Assembly: GCA_023416135.1 (NCBI GenBank)
Contig: JAEZIF010000437.1
Location: 1-37,893 of the forward strand
Length of the DNA stretch: 37,893 nucleotides
Direction of reading: 5' to 3'
Source: Pseudomonadota bacterium
Lineage (GTDB): Bacteria; Pseudomonadota; Alphaproteobacteria; Reyranellales; Reyranellaceae
The notes under the pieces were generated by a model. It was not told the DNA's origin, did no database searches, and saw only the letters and a program-made list of their open reading frames with translations. How positions within the stretch are numbered: position 1 is the stretch's first letter; each line of letters begins with the position of its first letter. The position numbers were made by a program, and so were the translations under genes. Of this stretch, positions 1-7,101 are shown in pieces.

Positions 1-439
1 GCTTGAACTCCTCGCGCTGCACACCGATCCAGTGATCGGCGAAGGCGCGGCACTGGCGGCGGAACTCGCCGACCGGCACGGCATCCTTGTCCTGCTTCTT
101 GGCGCGGTACTCCTCCTCGATCTTCCATTCGATCGGCAGGCCATGGCAATCCCAGCCCGGTACGTAATGGCTGTCTTTGCCCAGCATCTGCTGGGTCCGC
201 GTGACGAGGTCCTTCAGGATCTTGTTGAGCGCATGGCCGATATGGAGGTTGCCGTTGGCGTAGGGAGGGCCATCGTGCAGGACGAACTTGGGGCGGCCGC
301 GGCTCTCGATGCGCAGGCGCTGGAACAGCTCCATGTCGGCCCAGCGCTTCAGGAGCTCCGGCTCCTTCTTGGGCAGGCCGGCGCGCATGGGGAAGTCGGT
401 CTTGGGCAGGAAGACGCTGGATTTATAGTCAGTTGTCAC
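1..439 (-). CDS. ileS: isoleucyl-tRNA synthetase, N-terminal part (cut by window edge)
   Basis: Charges tRNA-Ile with isoleucine in the cytoplasm (class I aminoacyl-tRNA synthetase). Only the first 146 residues are in the window; the gene runs off the left edge. The Rossmann-fold signature is clear: GPPYANGNLHIGHALNK, with the HIGH motif at residues 66-69, then PGWDCHGLPIE, typical of IleRS. I chose the GTG at 437-439 because the protein then opens with the usual family N-terminus (DYKSSVFLPKTDFPMR) and no in-frame ATG lies just upstream. The ribosome-binding site is weak. ribF lies upstream on the same strand, as in many proteobacteria, but a plus-strand gene and an own promoter (634-662) separate them. 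The leader carries a candidate leader peptide and hairpin, so expression may respond to Ile-tRNA charging (inference). Confidence 0.96.
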   Translation of the reverse strand, partial: MTTDYKSSVFLPKTDFPMRAGLPKKEPELLKRWADMELFQRLRIESRGRPKFVLHDGPPYANGNLHIGHALNKILKDLVTRTQQMLGKDSHYVPGWDCHGLPIEWKIEEEYRAKKQDKDAVPVGEFRRQCRAFADHWIGVQREEFK

Positions 440-506
440 GAGAAACTCGGTGCAGGAGGAGCGAGAGAATAGCCACCCAGGCGATGGCCACGTACAGGCA
501 AAACGA

Positions 507-530
507 CCCGGCCGCCGCTAGCGGACCGGG
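507..530 (-). terminator. candidate attenuator hairpin in the ileS leader
   Basis: In the minus-strand transcript, CCCGG (530-526) pairs with CCGGG (511-507) and CCGC (524-521) with GCGG (518-515); UCGUUUUG follows. It looks like a weak intrinsic terminator about 70 nt before the ileS GTG. The stop codon of the candidate leader peptide (520-518) is at its apex, so translation of that peptide would affect folding. The U-tract is interrupted, so it may be a pause or regulatory hairpin instead. Confidence 0.4.
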
Positions 531-565
531 CGGATAATTCGCTCCTGAAGGGCCCCGATGAACAT
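518..565 (-). CDS. candidate 15-aa ileS leader peptide
   Basis: A minus-strand reading frame encodes MFIGALQERIIRPVR, with three Ile in 15 codons, two adjacent (I10-I11). It begins about 60 nt after the predicted transcription start and ends inside the hairpin at 507-530. A ribosome stalled at the two Ile codons (538-533) would cover the 5' arm of the hairpin (530-521). The arrangement recalls amino-acid-dependent attenuation, but the Shine-Dalgarno sequence is weak (GAAAG near 572) and the frame is short enough to be chance. In addition, AGGAGCGA in the leader (546-539) is perfectly complementary to UCGCUCCU just upstream of ileS (464-457), which could form an alternative fold. Confidence 0.35.
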   Translation of the reverse strand: MFIGALQERIIRPVR

Positions 566-633
566 GGGACTTTCAATCTAGGGATGGTGCCGGAGAGGGT
601 CAATCCGCCGGGGTGTCACGCCGAACACCGCTG

Positions 634-662
634 AATATAACCTAAGTTTTTGCCCATCGCAA
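634..662 (-). promoter_or_regulatory. predicted sigma-70-type promoter for ileS
   Basis: On the minus strand, TTGCGA (662-657) and TATATT (639-634) are separated by 17 bases, close to consensus TTGACA-N17-TATAAT. Transcription would start near 627, giving a leader of roughly 190 nt before the ileS GTG. This is unusually long for a housekeeping gene here and contains the leader peptide and hairpin described separately. Confidence 0.55.
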
Positions 663-840
663 CAACTGCAGTTCCTTTACAGAACCGCCCTCGCCGCTTC
701 GCTCCGGGGAATTTTTTCGTGCCGCCGCCGACAAGCTTGACGCGCTCGGCACCGTGTCCGGGTAGTTCCACCACTGCCGGACGACTTTTTCGGGTCAGGG
801 CCGGCGATCTCTCCCCTCATTCTATGATGTTGCCGGCTAT

Positions 841-1191
841 ATGCATCAAGCGGAGAAGACCGCGCCGCAGGCGTTGCTGGCGATCATGACGGGCTACTTC
901 GCCCTGACCGGACACGTCGTCAGCGACGCAGGCCTTGGTCGCTTCCCGGCCGAAACGGCCGACGACGGCGTGCAGGCGATACGGATGGTGCAGTCGGCCG
1001 GCCGCGAACGGCTGGCCCAGCACGCCTGGCGCAACGGCAAGACCGTGAACGTCGCGGCGGCGTTGCCCGGCACCGGGCTCGCCCTGACGCCGGCAGTGTT
1101 CCGCAGCCTCCACGCCGAGACCCGCAAGCCATTCAAGAAGCGTACGCCGCCGATCAGCTACATCGAGGCGGGCGATCGGCGCCCCAGCTGA
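841..1191 (+). CDS. hypothetical protein (116 aa)
   Basis: I do not recognise a family. The frame is probably real: G/C predominates at third codon positions throughout and codon use matches neighbouring genes, whereas the opposite-strand frame (817-1113) does not show this. There is no signal peptide, convincing membrane segment or cysteine motif. The N-terminal 35 residues contain a hydrophobic stretch (ALLAIMTGYFALTGHVV) that may be a helix, and the C-terminus is basic. There is no clear Shine-Dalgarno sequence; a TATGAT hexamer lies 12 nt upstream. It sits alone on the plus strand between minus-strand ribF and ileS. The stretch 663-840 before it holds no gene I can support. Confidence 0.6.
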   Translation: MHQAEKTAPQALLAIMTGYFALTGHVVSDAGLGRFPAETADDGVQAIRMVQSAGRERLAQHAWRNGKTVNVAAALPGTGLALTPAVFRSLHAETRKPFKKRTPPISYIEAGDRRPS

Positions 1192-1227
1192 GGCAGGCAG
1201 AACTGGCTGCCGCTGCCGCTCGCTCGT

Positions 1228-2148
1228 TTAGAGCAGCCGGCGTGCGGCCTCGCCGTCGGCGGCGATCTGCGCCTTGAGCTGGTCGAGACCACCGAACTTC
1301 ATCTCCGGCCGGATGAACTCGATCAGCGCCACGCGCAGGCTCTTGCCGTAGAGGTCGCCCGAGAAACCGAACAGGTGGACCTCGAAATTCTCCTTGAGCT
1401 TGCCGAAGGTCGGGCGGCGGCCGAGGTTGGCGACGGCAGGACGCCATTGCCCGTCGAGCAGGACACGCACGGCATAGACGCCGAAGCGCGGCCTGAGATG
1501 CTCGCCGAGTTCCACATTGGCCGTCGGGAAACCGATGGTACGGCCGCGCTGGTCGCCCAGTTCGACCGTGCCCTCGATCTCCCACGAGTGACCCAGAAGC
1601 TCGGACGCTTCGCTGACCCAGCCGGCACGCAACGACTCGCGGATCCTGGTCGACGAGTAGATCTCACCCTCGCGCATCACAGGATCGACCACGGTGACTC
1701 CGAAGCCCTTCTGCCGGCCCTGCTCGCGCAGCCTCTCGACGTTGCCGGTACGGCGGGCACCGAAGGTGAAGTCGTAGCCGCACACGACATGCCGCGCCTT
1801 CATCCCCTTCAGCAGCACATCGTCGATGAAGGCGTCGGCCGACAGGGCGGCAAAGGCCTCATCGAAGCGCTGCGCCAGCAAGGCCTGCATGCCGTACTGC
1901 TCGAGCAGCCTGAGCTTGGCCGGCGGCAGGGTCAGCCGGAACGGTCCGGTGTCGGGCACGAAGAAGCGGCGCGGATGCGGCTCGAAGGTCAGCGCCAAGA
2001 CTGGCGCGTTCAGCACCTTGGCCTGCTCGACGGTGCGGTCGAGCAGCGCCTGATGGCCGCGATGCACGCCGTCGAAGTTGCCCAGCGCCACCGCCCCGCC
2101 CTGCCACTGCGCGGCGATGGCTCGCCAGTCGTCGAACGACGGGATCAT
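1228..2148 (-). CDS. ribF: bifunctional riboflavin kinase / FAD synthetase
   Basis: Makes FMN from riboflavin and ATP, then FAD from FMN and ATP. Length 306 aa, normal for the family. The N-terminal nucleotidyltransferase half (about 1-180) carries GNFDGVHRGH at 23-32, CGYDFTFG at 123-130 and SSTRIR at 165-170. The C-terminal riboflavin kinase half carries GFPTAN at 206-211. I chose the ATG at 2146-2148 because it gives the usual short N-terminus and overlaps the TGA of the upstream MaoC gene (ATGA, translational coupling). A longer in-frame start at 2220 would add arginine-rich sequence inside the MaoC gene and is unlikely. Confidence 0.96.
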   Translation of the reverse strand: MIPSFDDWRAIAAQWQGGAVALGNFDGVHRGHQALLDRTVEQAKVLNAPVLALTFEPHPRRFFVPDTGPFRLTLPPAKLRLLEQYGMQALLAQRFDEAFAALSADAFIDDVLLKGMKARHVVCGYDFTFGARRTGNVERLREQGRQKGFGVTVVDPVMREGEIYSSTRIRESLRAGWVSEASELLGHSWEIEGTVELGDQRGRTIGFPTANVELGEHLRPRFGVYAVRVLLDGQWRPAVANLGRRPTFGKLKENFEVHLFGFSGDLYGKSLRVALIEFIRPEMKFGGLDQLKAQIAADGEAARRLL

Positions 2149-2594
2149 TTCTTCGGCGTACGGCGCGGCACCGATACCACGGCTTCGCCGTCGATCACGA
2201 CCTTCTCGCCGGCGAGGCATTGCGTCTTCAGCGTCACGCGCCGACGCTCCTGGTTGATGTCGGTGATGGTGCAGACTGCAGTCACAGTATCGCCGATCGA
2301 GACCGGCGCGGTGAAGTTGAGCGTCTGCGAGACGTAGATGGATCCCGGGCCGGGCAGCTTGGTGCCGACCACCGTCGAGATGAAGCTGCCGCTCAGCATG
2401 CCATGAGCAATGCGCTGACCGAAGCGCGTCGTCCCGGCGAAGCCGCCGTGCAGATGGATCGGGTTGGTGTCGCCCGACACGCCGGCGAAGGCCGCGATAT
2501 CGGCCTCGGTCACCGTCTTGCCGAACATCGCCGACATGCCGACCTTGAGGTCTTCCAGATAAAGGCCATGCATGGCCGCGAGATCAGTCGACAC
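2145..2594 (-). CDS. MaoC-family (R)-specific enoyl-CoA hydratase-like protein
   Basis: 149-aa single hotdog domain of the MaoC/PhaJ kind. Family members hydrate 2-enoyl-CoA to (R)-3-hydroxyacyl-CoA. The catalytic Asp/His pair is visible in GDTNPIHLH (D42 and H47), followed by FGQRIAHGMLSGSFIS, the usual active-site helix. The start is GTG at 2592-2594, preceded by AAGGAGGAGA about 10 nt upstream. The stop overlaps the ribF ATG, so the two are cotranscribed and probably coupled, though no functional link to flavin synthesis is evident. The exact substrate cannot be read from sequence. Confidence 0.9.
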   Translation of the reverse strand: MSTDLAAMHGLYLEDLKVGMSAMFGKTVTEADIAAFAGVSGDTNPIHLHGGFAGTTRFGQRIAHGMLSGSFISTVVGTKLPGPGSIYVSQTLNFTAPVSIGDTVTAVCTITDINQERRRVTLKTQCLAGEKVVIDGEAVVSVPRRTPKK

Positions 2595-2663
2595 GTCCGG
2601 ACTTCTCCTCCTTGTGGCGGCGCCCTCTTACCACGCTGCCGGCCCTATGCCACAGTCCGGTAA

Positions 2664-3698
2664 ATGACCGTTCACACAGTCTCTGAAGCCGACCAGGTCG
2701 CCGCCGGCCTTGCCGGCGCGGCCGGCCGGCATTTCGGCAAGCCCGCGACGATCGAAAGCCTGGCGCGTGAGTCGGGTGGCGCCTCGCGGCAGACCTGGAC
2801 CTTCGATGCCATGGTCGACGGCGAGCGCCACACCCTGGTTCTCCGCCGCGATCCGCCGACTATTGGCCAAGCAGGCGGCAAGCCCGACCGGCCGGCCACC
2901 GGGCTCGACCGCGCCACTGAGTTCCGCGTGCTGGCCGCCGCCTTCAAGGCCGGCGTGCGCGCGCCCGAGGTGCTGTTCGAGCTCTCGCCGCAGGACGGGC
3001 TGGGTGAGGGATTCGTCATGCGGCGCATCGGTGGCACGGCGATCGCCCGCAAGCTGCTGCGCGACCCGCCCTACGCGGCGGCGCGGACGCTGATCGCCCG
3101 CCAGCTCGGCGAAATCCTGGCGCGCATCCATGCCGTCGACCTGGTCGACCTGCCGCCGCTCGCTCATCGCGAGGCTGCCGACCACATCGCCGGCATGCGG
3201 CGCGCCCTGGACGCACTCAGCCAGCCGCAGCCGGTGTTCGAGCTGGCGCTCAGCTGGCTCGACCGACGCCGGCCGCCGCCGATCGCGCGGCCGCTGCTGG
3301 TCCATGGCGACTACCGCACGGGCAACTATCTCGCCGACGAAAGCGGCGTGACGGCGATCCTCGACTGGGAGGGGGCGCATCTCGGCGATCCGATCGAGGA
3401 TCTCGGCTGGCTGTGCGTAAAGAGTTGGCGCTTCGGCGCCGTCGACAAGCCGGCCGGCGGCTTCGGCAGCCGCGAGGAGCTGTGGCAGGCCTACGAGCGC
3501 GCCGGCGGCGTCAAGGTCGATCCAGCCCGCGCCCATTGGTGGGAGGTATTCGGCACGGTGCGCTGGGGCATCATCTGCCATCAGCAGGCATGGCGGCATC
3601 TCGGCGGTGCCGTGAAGTCGATGGAACTCGCCTCGATCGGCCGCCGCGCCGTGGAGACCGAGGTCGACTTGCTGCAGTTGCTGAAGGAGAAGGTGTGA
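2664..3698 (+). CDS. phosphotransferase family protein (APH / ACAD10-11 kinase type)
   Basis: 344-aa protein-kinase-like fold of the aminoglycoside phosphotransferase superfamily. The catalytic loop is HGDYRTGN at 214-221 (D216 and N221), and the metal-binding Asp is in ILDWEGAHLGDP (D234). The N-lobe resembles the acyl-CoA dehydrogenase-associated branch (ESGGASRQTW, TLVLRRDPP), which in bacteria is often linked to 3-/4-hydroxyacyl-CoA metabolism rather than antibiotic resistance. It is divergent from the MaoC gene 69 bp away. The stop overlaps the start of the DUF6285 gene (TGATG), a common pairing for this branch. No clear Shine-Dalgarno. Substrate unknown. Confidence 0.88.
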   Translation: MTVHTVSEADQVAAGLAGAAGRHFGKPATIESLARESGGASRQTWTFDAMVDGERHTLVLRRDPPTIGQAGGKPDRPATGLDRATEFRVLAAAFKAGVRAPEVLFELSPQDGLGEGFVMRRIGGTAIARKLLRDPPYAAARTLIARQLGEILARIHAVDLVDLPPLAHREAADHIAGMRRALDALSQPQPVFELALSWLDRRRPPPIARPLLVHGDYRTGNYLADESGVTAILDWEGAHLGDPIEDLGWLCVKSWRFGAVDKPAGGFGSREELWQAYERAGGVKVDPARAHWWEVFGTVRWGIICHQQAWRHLGGAVKSMELASIGRRAVETEVDLLQLLKEKV

Positions 3699-4057
3699 TG
3701 GCCCAGGATCGTCCGACCGCCGCCGAGCTCCTGTCGGCCATCGCCGACCTGTTGCGCGAAGAAGTGACGCCCGTGCTCGACAAGGCCGAGCCGCGGCTCG
3801 GCTACCAGATGCGCGTGGTCGTGAACTCGCTCGCCATTCTCGAGCGCGAGGCGCGTCTGGGGCCGGCCGCCGACACGAGCGAGCATGAGCGGTTGGTGAA
3901 GCTGCTGGGCCGCGACGGCACGCTCGACGAGTTGAACCGAGAGCTCGCCCGCCAATTGCGCACCGGCGCCCGCGACGAGGGCGACGCGGCGTTGATGGCG
4001 CATCTCGATGCCACGATCGCCGACAAGATCGCGATCGCCAATCCCCGGTGGAAATAG
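3698..4057 (+). CDS. DUF6285 domain protein
   Basis: 119-aa helical, charged protein starting MAQDRPTAAELLSAIADLLR, with LGYQMRVVVNSLAILERE in the middle. This matches the small uncharacterised family that usually follows an acyl-CoA-type phosphotransferase. Its ATG (3698-3700) overlaps the upstream TGA, and AAGGAGAAGG lies just before the start, so the pair is translationally coupled. There is no signal peptide or membrane segment. Role unknown; a subunit or partner of the kinase is the simplest guess. It ends 52 bp before the polysaccharide synthase, so read-through into that unit is possible. Confidence 0.85.
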   Translation: MAQDRPTAAELLSAIADLLREEVTPVLDKAEPRLGYQMRVVVNSLAILEREARLGPAADTSEHERLVKLLGRDGTLDELNRELARQLRTGARDEGDAALMAHLDATIADKIAIANPRWK

Positions 4058-4109
4058 GTGTCCGCCATCGCGCCGCTTGCTCTTGTCGCGGCTCGCCGGG
4101 AAACCGACT

Positions 4110-5597
4110 ATGCCTGACATGACGGATGTCCTGATAGGTGTCTGCCTCTTCTTCGTGCTGCTGGGCATGGTGCCGACCCTGGCGACGTTCGCCCAGTTCC
4201 TGGCGGTCGGCCTGCACGGCTTCTGGAATCACTATCCGAAGTGCCGTGATTTCACGCCGCGCGTGGCCTTCGTGCTGCCGGCCTGGAACGAGGCCGACGT
4301 GCTGGGCGCCAGCATCGATTCGCTGATGAGCATCGACTACCCGGCGGGCCAGTGGCGCATCTACGTCGTCGACGACGCCAGCACCGACCATACGCCCGAG
4401 GTCATGCGCGAGAAGATGGCGCAGTACCCCGGCTCGGTGTTCCAGCTGCGGCGCGAGAAGGGCGGCCAGGGCAAGGCGCACACGCTCAACCACGGCATCA
4501 GGGAGATCCTCGCCGAGGACTGGGCCGAGGCCGTGATGATCATGGATGCCGACGTTTTGTTCGAGCCGTTGACCCTCAGGCGCATGACCCGGCACCTCGC
4601 CGATCCCGAGGTTGGCGGCGTCACCGCCTACGTGAAGGAAGGCAGCCAGCCCGCGAGCCTGCTGTCGCGCTTCATCGCCTTCGAATACATCACTGCCCAG
4701 GCGGCGGCGCGGCGGGCGCAGAACGTGATGGGTGGCCTGCCCTGCATGGCGGGCGGCGCGCAGCTGCACACCCGCGAGAATCTGGTGGCGATCGGCGGCG
4801 CCATCGACACCAGCACGCTGGCCGAGGACACCTTCACCACCATCAAGACGCAGCTCGTCGGCCATCGGGCCTTGTTCGACGGTAACGCCGTCGTGTGGGC
4901 CGAGGAGCCCGACAGTGTCGCCGCCCTATGGAAGCAGCGACTGCGTTGGGGTCGCGGCAACCTGCAGATCACCATGGCTTTCCGCGACCTGTGGTTCCGA
5001 CCCGACCGCAACCGCCTGATAGGCGACATCGCCTTCGGTTTCCTGTGGTTCAGCATCGCCTTCATGCCGCTGTTCATGATGGTCGGGTCGCTCGGCCTGG
5101 TGGGACTGTTCTATGCGTGGCCACCGTGGGCGCCGGCTGCCTTCTCGGCCCTGTGGAGCGTCACCTTCGCCAGCTATCTGTTCCAGACGCTATATTCCTT
5201 CACCATCGACCCGGAGACCGCCAAGGGCTGCTGGCTGGAGGGCATCGCCTTCCCCGGCCTGCTGTCGCTGGGAGTCATGACGCTGGCGGTGCTGGGGCTG
5301 AAGCCGTTCGTCGGCGAGGCGAACTGGCCGCCGCAGCCCAGCCTCTGGTCCTGGCAGTACATCGCCGTGAACGTCGTGCTCGGCTGGTCGGCCATCTCGA
5401 CCATCCTCGCCTGGCTGGTCTATCGCCTCGACAAGGCGGGCGCACCCAAGCCCTTGCGCAACGTCCTGCTGGTACTGGTTGGCTACGGTCCCCTGTTGTG
5501 CGCCATCTCCGTCGGGGCGATCGTCTCCCAGCTCAGGAATTCCGATCTCAAATGGGACAAGACGATCAAGTCCGGAAAGGCGCGTCTTCCGACGTGA
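4110..5597 (+). CDS. membrane glycosyltransferase family 2, PgaC/NodC-like polysaccharide synthase
   Basis: 495 aa. Likely polymerises UDP-sugars (GlcNAc-type inferred) into a beta-linked glycan and moves it across the inner membrane. A membrane segment at about 7-36 precedes the GT-A domain. Processive GT2 residues are present: VVDDAS (D88/D89), DAD at 146-148, the ED catalytic base (LAED, 239-240) and QRLRW at 276-280. Four or so membrane helices follow (about 300-345, 355-380, 395-415, 430-485). I chose the ATG at 4110 because it gives a normal hydrophobic N-terminus. First gene of a six-gene co-directional set with a beta-barrel exporter and a deacetylase, which supports a PNAG-like polysaccharide. 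The sugar itself cannot be deduced. Confidence 0.9.
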   Translation: MPDMTDVLIGVCLFFVLLGMVPTLATFAQFLAVGLHGFWNHYPKCRDFTPRVAFVLPAWNEADVLGASIDSLMSIDYPAGQWRIYVVDDASTDHTPEVMREKMAQYPGSVFQLRREKGGQGKAHTLNHGIREILAEDWAEAVMIMDADVLFEPLTLRRMTRHLADPEVGGVTAYVKEGSQPASLLSRFIAFEYITAQAAARRAQNVMGGLPCMAGGAQLHTRENLVAIGGAIDTSTLAEDTFTTIKTQLVGHRALFDGNAVVWAEEPDSVAALWKQRLRWGRGNLQITMAFRDLWFRPDRNRLIGDIAFGFLWFSIAFMPLFMMVGSLGLVGLFYAWPPWAPAAFSALWSVTFASYLFQTLYSFTIDPETAKGCWLEGIAFPGLLSLGVMTLAVLGLKPFVGEANWPPQPSLWSWQYIAVNVVLGWSAISTILAWLVYRLDKAGAPKPLRNVLLVLVGYGPLLCAISVGAIVSQLRNSDLKWDKTIKSGKARLPT

Positions 5598-5722
5598 CCG
5601 GCACCGACGGTTTCGAACGCCTGCTGGCCCAGGACGTCGCCAAGGAGCGGCGCATCTTCTGGTACGAACTCGCCGTCGGCGCCACGCTTGCCTTTCTGCT
5701 GCTGGCCTATCTCATTGTTTAG
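5552..5722 (+). CDS. small single-pass membrane protein (42-56 aa) overlapping the synthase
   Basis: A short reading frame ends in TAG at 5722 and encodes a charged head (QDVAKERRIFWYELA) followed by a strongly hydrophobic helix (VGATLAFLLLAYLIV) at the very C-terminus. Two starts are possible: ATG at 5552 (56 aa, AGGAA 12 nt upstream) or GTG at 5594 (42 aa), whose GTGA overlaps the synthase TGA. Both imply translational coupling. Its position after a PgaC-like synthase recalls PgaD, a small membrane partner of PgaC, but this protein is shorter with one helix and I see no sequence match. Possibly a synthase accessory subunit. Confidence 0.6.
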   Translation: MGQDDQVRKGASSDVTGTDGFERLLAQDVAKERRIFWYELAVGATLAFLLLAYLIV

Positions 5723-5755
5723 CCGGCCGGCAGGACTGAGTCGCATTCTTGATCT

Positions 5756-7090
5756 ATGATGCGGTTGATGCGTCTCAACAGCCTGCTCGTCGCGGTATGC
5801 GCCGCCTTCCTGGTCTCGATCGGCGCCAGCGCCCAGCCGGCCAGTGCCCAGCCGACCTGTGATGTCGAGCAGGCGCAGCGGCTGTTCGGCCAGCAGCCGC
5901 GTCCCACGGCCGACGTCGGGCGGCTGCTGGCGGCCTGCCAGGCCGCAGGCTCGGGCGACTATCGCGTCTACATGTTCCTGGGCGTGATGGCCCGCGATGC
6001 CGGCGACCGCGAACAGGCGATCACGTATCTGCAGAAGGCGCTTGAGATGGCGCCGCAGGAACCCAACCCGGCGCTCGAACTCGGCTTCACACTGGAGGCC
6101 GAGCATCCCTCCGAGGCGCGCAGGGTCTACGAGCAGATCCTGGCGCGCGATTCTGCTTCGCGGCCGGCGTTGCTCGGCCTGGCACGGGTCGCACGCAGCC
6201 AGAATCGCCTCGACGAGGCGCGCGGCCTCTATGAAAGGCTGCTGGCGGTCAATCCAAAGGATTCCGAAGCGTTGAACGGCATGGCCTGGCTTGCGCTCGC
6301 CGACCGCAACCGCGAGCAGGCGAAAGCCGAGTTCGAGCACGTGCTGACGATCCAGCCCGACAATGAGGAGGCGAAAATCGGACTGTCCAAGGCGCCCGAC
6401 GTCTATCGCTACCTGTTGGACGCGAGTGGCATGCTGGTGTCGACAGCGCAGGGCAGTTCGTGGGGCTTCGGCGCGCGCGCCATGGCCGGCATCACGGCGT
6501 TCGATACACTGGAGCTGGGCTGGCAACATTTCACGAACGAGCTGCAGACCGTGTCGTTCCTCGGATTCGCCACGCTGCCGTCGAACGACATCACCGTGGG
6601 CTACCACCGGCTGGTGCCGCTCCGCTACGCCTTCTCCCTGGTCTACGACTATCGCGGCCATACCAGCCTGCCGACCGAGCACTGGATCGACGGCAGCGTC
6701 GCCTTCTATCTCACCGACTGGCTGCGCTGGTTCGGCGGCTACCGTCAGGCCTTCGGCGGCCTGCAGTACGATGGCCGGCTGATCCGCTCGGGCCTCAGCG
6801 CCACCTTCGCGCCGTCCTGGGAAGCGACGGCCACGGTTTACAATTCGGCCCAGGCCGTGTTCAACAACTACCAGAACCTGTGGACCTGGATGTTCGAGAT
6901 CACCTACTACGGGCCGCGCAACCTTCTGCTCGTCGGTGGCGTGGGCTACAGCCCGCTGATCGACAACGTCGACCTGCATGCCCGGGCGATCCTGCCGGTT
7001 GCCGACCGTATTGCCTTGCAACTGATCGCGGCCCACAATTCCATCAACGCCGACACGCGGGTGACGGCGGGTCTTCGCTTCACCTGGTGA
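5756..7090 (+). CDS. TPR / outer-membrane beta-barrel protein, PgaA-like exporter
   Basis: 444 aa with a signal peptide (hydrophobic core about 7-24, cleavage near ASA-QPASAQ). TPR-type helical repeats occupy about 65-215 (for example DREQAITYLQKALEMAPQEP and DEARGLYERLLAVNPKDSEAL). From about 220 to the end the sequence alternates hydrophobic and aromatic residues and terminates in LRFTW, an outer-membrane beta-signal. A periplasmic TPR scaffold plus barrel is the PgaA layout, so the likely role is export of the glycan made by the upstream synthase. PgaA is longer (about 800 aa), so this is a compact version. Starts at 5756, 5759 or 5768 are possible; TATGAT at 5755-5760 placed 7 nt before 5768 could be a -10 box for a leaderless start there. 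Confidence 0.82.
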   Translation: MMRLMRLNSLLVAVCAAFLVSIGASAQPASAQPTCDVEQAQRLFGQQPRPTADVGRLLAACQAAGSGDYRVYMFLGVMARDAGDREQAITYLQKALEMAPQEPNPALELGFTLEAEHPSEARRVYEQILARDSASRPALLGLARVARSQNRLDEARGLYERLLAVNPKDSEALNGMAWLALADRNREQAKAEFEHVLTIQPDNEEAKIGLSKAPDVYRYLLDASGMLVSTAQGSSWGFGARAMAGITAFDTLELGWQHFTNELQTVSFLGFATLPSNDITVGYHRLVPLRYAFSLVYDYRGHTSLPTEHWIDGSVAFYLTDWLRWFGGYRQAFGGLQYDGRLIRSGLSATFAPSWEATATVYNSAQAVFNNYQNLWTWMFEITYYGPRNLLLVGGVGYSPLIDNVDLHARAILPVADRIALQLIAAHNSINADTRVTAGLRFTW

Positions 7091-7101
7091 GCTTGCGGAC
7101 G

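Noticed and set aside
650..889. Plus-strand frame of 79 codons before the hypothetical gene at 841
   Set aside because: It overlaps the real frame at 841, has an Arg-rich shadow-like C-terminus and covers the ileS promoter region.
2628..4865. Long open frame on the minus strand (745 codons) opposite the phosphotransferase, DUF6285 and synthase genes
   Set aside because: It is antisense to three well-supported genes, shows no family motif and has low-complexity Arg/Ala-rich sequence, a usual product of GC-rich coding DNA.
5483..7036. Minus-strand open frame of 517 codons opposite the TPR/beta-barrel gene
   Set aside because: Same reason: no motif, and the plus-strand frame has signal peptide, repeats and a beta-signal.
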